Source of the DNA: an uncultured Sutterella sp.
GTDB lineage: Bacteria; Pseudomonadota; Gammaproteobacteria; Burkholderiales; Burkholderiaceae_F
Direction: 5' to 3'
Assembly (NCBI GenBank): GCA_900546995.1
Contig: URFF01000073.1
Coordinates: forward strand, 1 to 8,529
Length of the DNA: 8,529 nt
A model generated the notes under the pieces. The model made no database searches. It had not been told where the DNA came from and was given only the letters and a program-made list of their open reading frames with translations. The position numbers and the translations under genes were made by a program. Positions within the stretch are counted from its first letter, which is position 1, and each line of letters starts with the position of its first letter. This document shows, in pieces, positions 1 through 5,989 of this stretch.

Positions 1-120
1 ACCATAACCAGGACCATCATATCCAGCGCACCAACCAGGACCGCCATGCCAGGAAAACGCTGCGAGGGGCAAAGCAAGACCGACACTCACTAAAGAGGTA
101 ACCAACCATTTCGACTTCAT
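1..120 (-). CDS. small exported Gly/Trp-rich protein (3' end outside window)
   Basis: Forty codons are visible, running leftward from an ATG at 120-118 and off the window edge. The upstream sequence on this strand contains AAAGGAGA about 6 nt before the ATG, a good ribosome-binding site. Residues 1-23 form a classic signal peptide: MKSKW, then a hydrophobic core with LALPLAAFS, and an A-F-S signal peptidase I site before W24. The mature part begins WHGGPGWCAGYDGPGYG, rich in glycine, proline and aromatic residues, with a single Cys at 31. No lipobox is seen. The protein probably acts in the periplasm or outside the cell. Family cannot be named from 17 mature residues; small Spy/CpxP-like envelope proteins sometimes begin with similar Gly/His-rich segments, but that is a guess. 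It is divergent from purB and has its own leader. Confidence 0.6.
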   Translation of the reverse strand, partial: MKSKWLVTSLVSVGLALPLAAFSWHGGPGWCAGYDGPGYG

Positions 121-154
121 CGCTTTCTCCTTTGAGCTTTCGTTTTAACTGGTT

Positions 155-170
155 ACGAAAACCCTTTCGT
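155..170. repeat. 16-bp operator-like inverted repeat in divergent intergenic region
   Basis: ACGAAA and TTTCGT form perfect 6-bp arms around ACCC. Related AACGAAA-type words occur nearby at 138-146 (minus orientation), 163-172 (minus) and 204-213 (plus), so four copies lie within about 75 bp. The 16-bp size and arm sequence resemble LacI-family operators (for example PurR boxes, ACGCAAACGTTTGCGT), but the central CG is missing. It lies 35-50 bp upstream of the exported-protein ATG and more than 220 bp upstream of purB, so it more likely concerns the former. It could also be a hairpin in that gene's leader. Confidence 0.3.
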
Positions 171-188
171 TAAATGAATGATGACCTC

Positions 189-194
189 AGTATA
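189..194 (-). promoter_or_regulatory. possible -10 element for the leftward exported-protein gene
   Basis: The minus strand reads TATACT here, five of six matches to TATAAT. It would give a leader of about 60 nt that includes the inverted repeat at 155-170. No convincing -35 hexamer is visible 16-18 bp upstream, so the call is weak. Confidence 0.3.
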
Positions 195-345
195 GGCAAG
201 CAAAAAACGAAAAACTTTTAGGGTCTGTATGCAAATGTTAGCCAAACAGTAGAAACGGAAACAGTTTCTCGACCTAATTGATCTTTTTTTTCTGAATTTT
301 CAAAGTTTTTCGACAAATAGTGGTTTTCCCCGCTAACCAATTTGA

Positions 346-351
346 TACAAT
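346..351 (+). promoter_or_regulatory. likely -10 element of the purB promoter
   Basis: TACAAT (within TTTGATACAAT) matches five of six positions of the sigma70 -10 box. It predicts a transcription start near 358 and a leader of about 34 nt before the purB ATG at 392. The -35 region near 321-329 is T-rich but matches poorly. This element overlaps the GTG/ATG codons that would otherwise extend purB upstream, which supports the 392 start. Confidence 0.45.
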
Positions 352-391
352 GGGCGCGTTAGATTTTTCAACTGTTTCAGGACCTTACAAA

Positions 392-1756
392 ATGGAACTT
401 TCCGCACTTACTGCTTTGTCCCCACTTGATGGTCGCTATGCCCGTCAAACGGAGGCTTTACGCGATGTCTTCTCCGAGTGTGCCTTTATGCGAGCACGCG
501 TTCGTGTTGAAGTGGAATGGCTTATTGCTCTGAGTGAATTTGAATTGCCGGAGCTCGCTCATATTTCCGATCACGGCAAAGCGTTTTTGCGCGGCTTAGT
601 GGACAATTTCACCGTTGAATCTTGCCAAGCCATTAAAGACATTGAAAAAACCACTAACCATGACGTGAAGGCCGTTGAATACTGGATCAAGGCTCAAGTC
701 GCCCACGACGAAGAGCTTGCCAAAGCCAGTGAATTTGTTCACTTTGGCTGCACCAGTGAGGACATCAACAATACCTCTCATGCCTTGATGCTGAGCGAAG
801 GCCGCCGTGAATTGCTCACCTTCTTGAAGTCCATTCACGCAACGCTCGCGGAAAATGCCCACCGTTGGGCAGAAGTGCCGATGTTATCTCGCACTCACGG
901 TCAAACCGCTTCCCCGACAACGGTCGGTAAAGAATGGGCAAACGTTGCCATGCGCTTGGCTCGAGCCATCCGCAGCATCGAATCCGTGGAGATTCTTGCC
1001 AAGATGAATGGCGCTGTCGGCAATTACAATGCCCACACGATTGCTTACCCTGAAAAGGATTGGGAAGCCTTCGCACGAAAAGTCGTTGAAGAACGCCTCG
1101 GTCTTCACTTCAACACGCACACCATTCAAATTGAGCCGCATGACTACATGGCCCAACTTTTTGATGCGATCACTCGCGCTAACACCATCTTGTTGGATTT
1201 GGACCGTGACGTCTGGGGTTACATCTCCTTGGGCTTTTACAAGCAAAAGCTCAAAGAGGGAGAAGTCGGTTCTTCGACCATGCCGCACAAGGTCAATCCC
1301 ATTGACTTTGAAAATTCCGAAGGCAACTTGGGCATTGCCAATGCGCTTTTAACCCATATGGCTCAAAAGTTACCCATTTCGCGTTGGCAACGCGACCTGA
1401 CGGACTCGACCGTTTTGCGTAACTTGGGTGTGGCTTTCGGCTATTGCTTTGTGGGCTACAACGCCTTAACGCGTGGTCTGGGCAAATTGCAACTCAATGA
1501 AGCCCGCTTGGCTGAAGATTTGGATCATGCTTGGGAAGTCTTGGCTGAGGCCATTCAAACGGTCATGCGCCGCTATGGTGTTCCGCACCCCTACGAACAA
1601 TTAAAGGCTTTAACACGCGGCAAGGGTATCAGTCCGGAGACCATTCATGAGTTTGTGAGCGGCTTGGATATTCCGCAAGAAGCCAAGGATCGTTTAATGG
1701 CACTCACCCCGGGTACATATATCGGTAAGGCTATTGAACTCGCCAAGCGCGCATAA
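392..1756 (+). CDS. purB: adenylosuccinate lyase
   Basis: This cytosolic enzyme cleaves fumarate from SAICAR and from adenylosuccinate, acting in both IMP synthesis and the IMP-to-AMP branch. The protein aligns with E. coli PurB over its whole length (454 versus 456 residues), starting with the near-identical MELSALTALSPLDGRYA. Family landmarks seen include KTTNHDVKAVEY (residues 86-97), TSEDINN (121-127), the acid/base histidine in RTHGQ (H169) and the flexible catalytic signature GSSTMPHKVNPIDFEN (293-308). The reading frame stays open up to a GTG at 320, but the 392 ATG is chosen for three reasons: homology starts there, AGGA lies 9 nt upstream, and a likely -10 box lies inside the extension. 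The gene appears monocistronic, followed by a strong terminator. Nothing unusual is seen in the catalytic residues. Confidence 0.97.
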   Translation: MELSALTALSPLDGRYARQTEALRDVFSECAFMRARVRVEVEWLIALSEFELPELAHISDHGKAFLRGLVDNFTVESCQAIKDIEKTTNHDVKAVEYWIKAQVAHDEELAKASEFVHFGCTSEDINNTSHALMLSEGRRELLTFLKSIHATLAENAHRWAEVPMLSRTHGQTASPTTVGKEWANVAMRLARAIRSIESVEILAKMNGAVGNYNAHTIAYPEKDWEAFARKVVEERLGLHFNTHTIQIEPHDYMAQLFDAITRANTILLDLDRDVWGYISLGFYKQKLKEGEVGSSTMPHKVNPIDFENSEGNLGIANALLTHMAQKLPISRWQRDLTDSTVLRNLGVAFGYCFVGYNALTRGLGKLQLNEARLAEDLDHAWEVLAEAIQTVMRRYGVPHPYEQLKALTRGKGISPETIHEFVSGLDIPQEAKDRLMALTPGTYIGKAIELAKRA

Positions 1757-1776
1757 TCAACGTTTGGATTTTTGAT

Positions 1777-1815
1777 AATCCCCAGCTTTCGCTCTGAGTT
1801 GGGGATTTTTTCTTT
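1777..1815 (+). terminator. intrinsic terminator after purB
   Basis: AATCCCCAGCT (1777-1787) pairs with AGTTGGGGATT (1797-1807), giving an 11-bp stem with one G·T pair around a 9-nt loop. It is followed by a run of six T at 1806-1811. It begins 21 nt after the purB stop and separates purB from pepN. Confidence 0.88.
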
Positions 1816-1834
1816 CCGATACTGAGAAAAGATC

Positions 1835-1863
1835 CTGAAAAATGGAGCCTGAATGCTTAGAAT
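1835..1863 (+). promoter_or_regulatory. candidate sigma70 promoter for pepN
   Basis: CTGAAA (1835-1840) and TAGAAT (1858-1863) are separated by exactly 17 bp and match four and five of six consensus bases. Transcription would start near 1870, on the palindrome GTTGATTCAAC (1870-1880), leaving a leader of about 45 nt. The palindrome could be a regulator site, but this is not established. Confidence 0.45.
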
Positions 1864-1914
1864 AGATGGGTTGATTCAACGAGATCAGCGTCTTGATTTT
1901 CAGAGGTTTTAAGC

Positions 1915-4587
1915 ATGGCTTCGGCAACCGTTTTCCGCAAAGACTATACCGCTCCATCGCATTGGGTGGATACCGTTGATTTAGTGTTTGATCTTCACCC
2001 GCAAAAAACACGGGTCCGCTCAAAATTAACCGTGCGCCCCAATGAGGATCGGCCCGGTGAGAATCTCATCTTAAATGGACGCGAACTTGATCTAATCAAT
2101 GTCAAAATCAATGGTCGGGAGTTGTCCCGTAACGAATATACGTTGCTTGATAACGGCGACATGGTTTTGCGTGGTATCAATGAGGCGGCAACCATCGAAA
2201 TTGAAAATGTCATCAACCCCATGGCCAACACCTCTTTGATGGGGCTGTATCTGTCTAACGGCAACTTCATGACTCAATGTGAAGCCGAGGGATTCCGCCG
2301 AATTACGTACTATCCGGATCGCCCCGATGTCATGGCTAAATTCACTGTCCGCATCAACGCCCCGAAGTCGGTCTGCCCGGTTTTGCTCTCTAACGGCAAC
2401 CTTGTTGAAGAAGGCGAAATCGATGCTAATTGGCACTTCACTCGTTGGGAAGATCCTTTTAAAAAGCCCGCCTACCTTTTTGCATTGGTCGCGGGCGATC
2501 TCAAATGCCGTGAAGAGCGCTTCAAATTACAAAATGGTAAACAAGCCCTACTACAAATTTGGGTCGAACCGCGCAATTTGGACAAAACGGAATTTGCTCT
2601 GGAAAGCTTGAAAAAAGCCATTGCCTGGGACGAAAAGCGCTTTGGCCTGGAATTGGATCTGGAGCGCTTCATGATTGTGGCCACCGACGACTTTACGATG
2701 GGGGCCATGGAAAATAAGGGATTGAATATTTTCAATTCCCGTTGTGTTTTGGCGACACCGGCTGTGGCGACCGATAAAGACTTCGCCCGAATCGAAAGCG
2801 TCATTGCACATGAGTACCTGCACAATTGGACGGGCGATCGCGTGACTTGTCGGGACTGGTTCCAACTTACCCTCAAAGAGGGATTGACGGTTTTTCGTGA
2901 ACAGGAATTTGCCGCCGATATGTTGGGAGACGCTTCGGCTCGAGCTGTCAAGCGCATTGAAGACGTCCGTTACCTTCGTGATCGGCAATTCTCTGAAGAT
3001 GCCGGCCCCATGGCCCATCCGATCCGCCCCGAGTCGTACGAAGAAATTAACAATTTCTACACGACGACTGTATACGAAAAGGGCGCCGAAGTCGTGCGCA
3101 TGCTTCAAACCCTGATGGGTAAAGAGGGTTTTCGTCGCGGGCTTGATCTTTACATTAAAACGCACGATGGCAGCGCAGCCACCTGTGATGACTTCTTGCA
3201 AGCCATGGCCAAAGCCAATATGCGTGATTTGACGCAATTTAAGCGCTGGTACTCTCAGGCCGGGACGCCACACGTTCAAGTTCAAACCGAATGGAATCGT
3301 GCGGCAGGCACCTACACCGTGACCTTGACACAAAGTTGTGCCGCAACGCCGGGACAACCCAAAAAAGAACCGTTCTTTATTCCGTTTGACATCGCTCTCA
3401 TCAACAGCAAAGGCAACCCCATCGCGTTGCAATTGCAAGCCGAAACGTCCGCCAAGGGTACTTCCCGAGTTTTGGAATTAACCGAGACGCAACAGTCTTG
3501 GACTTTTGTCGGCATTCGAGAAAATCCAGTACCGTCGCTAGCGCGCAATTTCTCCGCGCCGATCATCGTCGACTATGACTACACCCCGGATGAATTGGTT
3601 TTCTTAAGTCAATGGGATAACGACCCGTTTAACCGTGCAGAAGCCATGGAAAAGCTTTCCATGCTTTGCATTAACGAAATGGTTGCAGACTTCGAGCGTG
3701 GCACTCGCATGGTGATCAATCCTCACTATCGCAACGCCTTTGAGGCAATGCTCACGAGTAAAACCATTTCGCCGGCATTTAAGGTAACGGCACTCACTTT
3801 GCCGAGCGAATCTCGCGTTGCCGATACCCAACCGATGATCAATCCAGCGGCCATTCGAGCCGCCATCCGGTCTTTGCGTGAGCAACTCGGGCGACAATTC
3901 TCTCACCTTTTGATGCGTGTATTTGACGACAATGCACCCAATCCCCAGTACTCACCCAATCCGGTGGATGCTGGTAAACGGTCATTGAGAGCCTTCTGCT
4001 TTGAGTTATTGCTCGCCGGAGGCAATGCCAAGTCGCTACTGCGTGCTCGTCAGCTTTTTGAAACCAGTAAGAATCTCACCGAACGGCTCGATGCTTTGCG
4101 CATCATCGTCAATAGCGCCTCACCGACGAAATACACACTGCTTGAAGCTGCGGAGGCCGAGTGGCGTGATGAGCCGCTTTTGATCAACAAATGGTTTACG
4201 CTTCAGGCGACAGCCACCATGCCCATGGACGATTGCCCAATCGTTGATGTGGTAAAGAATTTAATCGAACGTTATCCGGGTTACCATGCCAACAACCCCA
4301 ATAATGTTTACTCGCTTGTGTTGGCATTCTGTCAAAATAACCTTGCGGAATTCCATCGTCCAGACGGCCACGGATACAGACTCTGGCTTGATGAGGTCCT
4401 GAAACTTGACCGCATCAATCCGCAAGTTTCCAGTCGTTTGGCTCGCTGCCTGGATAATTGGCGGCGGTATACTCCCGAATGTTCGCGTCTGATGTTTAGC
4501 GTTTTAAGCTATGTTCAATCTCAGCCGCACCTTTCGAGCGATCTTCGTGAAGTGATTAACAAGGCGCTCAATAACGCAGCGCACTAG
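1915..4587 (+). CDS. pepN: aminopeptidase N (M1 family alanyl aminopeptidase)
   Basis: A zinc-dependent cytosolic exopeptidase that removes N-terminal residues from peptides late in protein turnover. The 890-residue product follows E. coli PepN (870) from end to end. Residues 1 to about 190 are the N-terminal beta domain, including TQCEAEGFRRITYYPDRPDV. The catalytic domain carries the substrate-anchoring GAMEN at 263-267, the zinc site HEYLH at 299-303 with the third ligand E322 in KEGLTVF, and the transition-state tyrosine Y387 in TVYEKGAEV. A short insertion (AADMLGDASARA, about four residues longer than E. coli) lies between the zinc site and Y387. The beta-sandwich and the long C-terminal alpha-helical domain (DUF3458-type) complete the protein. 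The start is the ATG preceded by AGAGG about 9 nt upstream and matches homology. It is the first gene of a probable operon with fbp, 23 nt downstream. Confidence 0.97.
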   Translation: MASATVFRKDYTAPSHWVDTVDLVFDLHPQKTRVRSKLTVRPNEDRPGENLILNGRELDLINVKINGRELSRNEYTLLDNGDMVLRGINEAATIEIENVINPMANTSLMGLYLSNGNFMTQCEAEGFRRITYYPDRPDVMAKFTVRINAPKSVCPVLLSNGNLVEEGEIDANWHFTRWEDPFKKPAYLFALVAGDLKCREERFKLQNGKQALLQIWVEPRNLDKTEFALESLKKAIAWDEKRFGLELDLERFMIVATDDFTMGAMENKGLNIFNSRCVLATPAVATDKDFARIESVIAHEYLHNWTGDRVTCRDWFQLTLKEGLTVFREQEFAADMLGDASARAVKRIEDVRYLRDRQFSEDAGPMAHPIRPESYEEINNFYTTTVYEKGAEVVRMLQTLMGKEGFRRGLDLYIKTHDGSAATCDDFLQAMAKANMRDLTQFKRWYSQAGTPHVQVQTEWNRAAGTYTVTLTQSCAATPGQPKKEPFFIPFDIALINSKGNPIALQLQAETSAKGTSRVLELTETQQSWTFVGIRENPVPSLARNFSAPIIVDYDYTPDELVFLSQWDNDPFNRAEAMEKLSMLCINEMVADFERGTRMVINPHYRNAFEAMLTSKTISPAFKVTALTLPSESRVADTQPMINPAAIRAAIRSLREQLGRQFSHLLMRVFDDNAPNPQYSPNPVDAGKRSLRAFCFELLLAGGNAKSLLRARQLFETSKNLTERLDALRIIVNSASPTKYTLLEAAEAEWRDEPLLINKWFTLQATATMPMDDCPIVDVVKNLIERYPGYHANNPNNVYSLVLAFCQNNLAEFHRPDGHGYRLWLDEVLKLDRINPQVSSRLARCLDNWRRYTPECSRLMFSVLSYVQSQPHLSSDLREVINKALNNAAH

Positions 4588-4610
4588 CGCCAAGAAAGAG
4601 GATTTTTATC

Positions 4611-5603
4611 ATGGCAAAAACCTTAGCCCTGTACCTGCATGAAATGGAAACAGCCCACGCGGTTGATCCCCGTTTAACCGGTTTGATTAACCATCTGGCC
4701 GAAACATGCAAAGAAATCAGTTTTAAAGTGAGCCAAGGTGCTTTGGCAGGCATTTTAGGCTCTGCCGGTAGCGAAAACGTACAAGGCGAAACGCAAAAGA
4801 AACTGGACATCATCGCCAATGAAATTATGTGCCGGGCCTGCACGGAAAGTGGCTTTGTAAGCGCTGTCGCCAGCGAAGAAATGGATCATGCTTTGCAAGT
4901 GCCCGCCGACTCTGAAATCGGTCCTTATCTTGTCTTATTTGACCCACTAGACGGTTCGAGCAACATCGATATTAACGTATCCATTGGAACGATTTTCTCC
5001 ATTTTGCCGGCCGGAACTCCCCATCGTGATGTTAAAGATGAGGAATTCTTGAAAAGCGGCCGCCATCAATTGGCCGCCGGCTATGTTATTTACGGCCCAC
5101 AAACGCAATTGGTTTTTACGCTCGGTTTTGGTGTCATGATGTTTACGCTGGATATTGCGACCGGCAATTTCTACCAAACCGCTCAAAACGTTGTCATTGA
5201 CGAATCCACCAAGGAGTTCGCGATCAACTGCTCCAATATGCGCCACTGGGAAGCCCCCGTGCAGCGTTATGTCACGGAGTTACTCGCCGGCAAAACCGGT
5301 ATCCGTCAAAAAGACTTCAACATGCGTTGGGTTGCCGCGATGGTCGCTGAAGTTCACCGTATTCTTAACCGCGGCGGTATTTTCATGTATCCGAGGGATC
5401 ACCGTGATCCTTCAAAACCCGGCAAGTTGCGTTTAATGTATGAAGCTAACCCAATGAGCTGGCTCATCGAGCAAGCCCACGGCAAAGCCACCAACGGCTA
5501 CGAAAACATTTTGGATATTGAACCCACGGGACTTCATCAACGGGTGGCCGTCTTCTTGGGGGCTAAGGAAGAGGTGGAATTGGTCACGTCTTACCATCAA
5601 TAG
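4611..5603 (+). CDS. fbp: class I fructose-1,6-bisphosphatase
   Basis: Hydrolyses fructose 1,6-bisphosphate to fructose 6-phosphate, the committed step of gluconeogenesis, in the cytosol with Mg2+. The 330-residue protein has the expected length for class I enzymes. It shows the metal-binding residues E89/E90 in ASEEMD, the hallmark DPLDGSSNID at 111-120, and the conserved E278 in LMYEANPM near the substrate site. GRHQLAAGYVIYGPQT (150-165) and NRGGIFMYPRD (253-263) are further family landmarks. The ATG is preceded by AAGAAAGAGGA with an 8-nt gap, and only 23 nt separate it from the pepN stop, so co-transcription is likely. Adjacent pepN and fbp fit my recollection of Burkholderiales genomes, unchecked here. 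No promoter of its own is evident. The next small gene follows after 8 nt. Confidence 0.97.
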   Translation: MAKTLALYLHEMETAHAVDPRLTGLINHLAETCKEISFKVSQGALAGILGSAGSENVQGETQKKLDIIANEIMCRACTESGFVSAVASEEMDHALQVPADSEIGPYLVLFDPLDGSSNIDINVSIGTIFSILPAGTPHRDVKDEEFLKSGRHQLAAGYVIYGPQTQLVFTLGFGVMMFTLDIATGNFYQTAQNVVIDESTKEFAINCSNMRHWEAPVQRYVTELLAGKTGIRQKDFNMRWVAAMVAEVHRILNRGGIFMYPRDHRDPSKPGKLRLMYEANPMSWLIEQAHGKATNGYENILDIEPTGLHQRVAVFLGAKEEVELVTSYHQ

Positions 5604-5611
5604 AAGGCGCC

Positions 5612-5806
5612 ATGGACTGGATTGATATCTTGGCCGAATGGATCCTTTTCCCACTGATCATTGTCTATGGCTTTGTCAGTTGGTCAAAGGATAATCCCGG
5701 ACGGTCATTGCTTGAGGGATTTGGGAAGAAACCTGAGGAAAAATCAGAATCTTCATCCAAAGAGAAAGAGCAAAATTTCACCTCGACCGATCAAACCAAA
5801 TCCTAA
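5612..5806 (+). CDS. small single-pass membrane protein of unknown function
   Basis: A 64-residue ORF begins 8 nt after the fbp stop, with AGAAGG as a possible ribosome-binding site about 4 nt before the ATG, so it is likely translated from the pepN-fbp message. Residues about 10-25 (WILFPLIIVYGFVSWS) form one hydrophobic segment. The acidic N-terminus (D2, D5, E9) and basic residues after the segment (K26, R31, K38, K39) suggest a cytoplasmic C-terminus. Residues 38-64 are a polar, probably disordered tail rich in K, E and S. I do not recognise a family. The operon terminator begins just after its stop, which supports it as the last gene of the transcript. The alternative is a non-coding 3' tail that happens to be open, which the hydrophobic/charged organisation makes less likely. 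Confidence 0.65.
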   Translation: MDWIDILAEWILFPLIIVYGFVSWSKDNPGRSLLEGFGKKPEEKSESSSKEKEQNFTSTDQTKS

Positions 5807-5864
5807 AACTATGAAAGCAGTTGAAAATTCCAATTGAGATTTTCAGCTGCTTTTTTTATAGTTT
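5807..5864 (+). terminator. intrinsic terminator of the pepN-fbp operon, with extended outer repeat
   Basis: AAAGCAGTTGAAAAT (5814-5828) pairs with ATTTTCAGCTGCTTT (5839-5853) as a 15-bp stem with one G·T pair and a 10-nt loop, then runs into seven T (5851-5857). Outside this, AAACTAT (5808 onwards) also pairs with ATAGTTT ending near 5864, so the structure is near-symmetrical and could work in both directions. Confidence 0.85.
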
Positions 5865-5989
5865 CGGCATAGAACCCGACATAAGAGGCGGGAATAATCA
5901 GTTCAACGCATTTTGCATACTTATGTCACTTGTCGATTTTGTATCGCAAGTCTCACCGAATAACGTCAATCGGTGCTCAGGAGAGAAAT
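5858..5989 (+). promoter_or_regulatory. leader/regulatory region of the hydrogenase gene
   Basis: Between the operon terminator and the hydrogenase ATG lie about 130 bp with no gene. No clean sigma70 promoter is visible; CATACT at 5916-5921 is the best -10-like word but lacks a -35. Two inverted repeats stand out: CGAT-TTTGT-ATCG (5934-5946) and CACCGA-N10-TCGGTG (5954-5975). The second sits directly upstream of the ribosome-binding sequence AGGAG (5979-5983), which is 6 nt from the ATG. Either could be an operator or an RNA hairpin affecting translation. Confidence 0.4.

Noticed and set aside
251..290. Hairpin AGAAAC-N7-GTTTCT followed later by a T run, as a terminator
   Set aside because: The stem is 6 bp and AT-rich, and the T run is 14 nt away; no plus-strand gene precedes it in the window.
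320..391. Upstream extension of purB to a GTG at 320 or ATG at 350
   Set aside because: PurB homology begins exactly at the ATG at 392, which has an AGGA site; the extension contains a probable -10 box and has no homology.
2551..3438. Antisense open frame of 295 codons inside pepN (and a 161-codon one at 2472-2957)
   Set aside because: They lie wholly opposite a highly conserved pepN frame, have no recognisable domain and are explained by its codon pattern.
5930..5950. Possible FNR box in the hydrogenase leader
   Set aside because: FNR sites read TTGAT-N4-ATCAA; here the arms are TCGAT and ATCGC with 5 bases between, so only part of the consensus is met.
5930..5989. Extension of the hydrogenase to a TTG at 5930
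   Set aside because: The 5990 ATG has a strong AGGAG at 6-nt spacing, and the extra 20 residues look like translated leader containing two inverted repeats.
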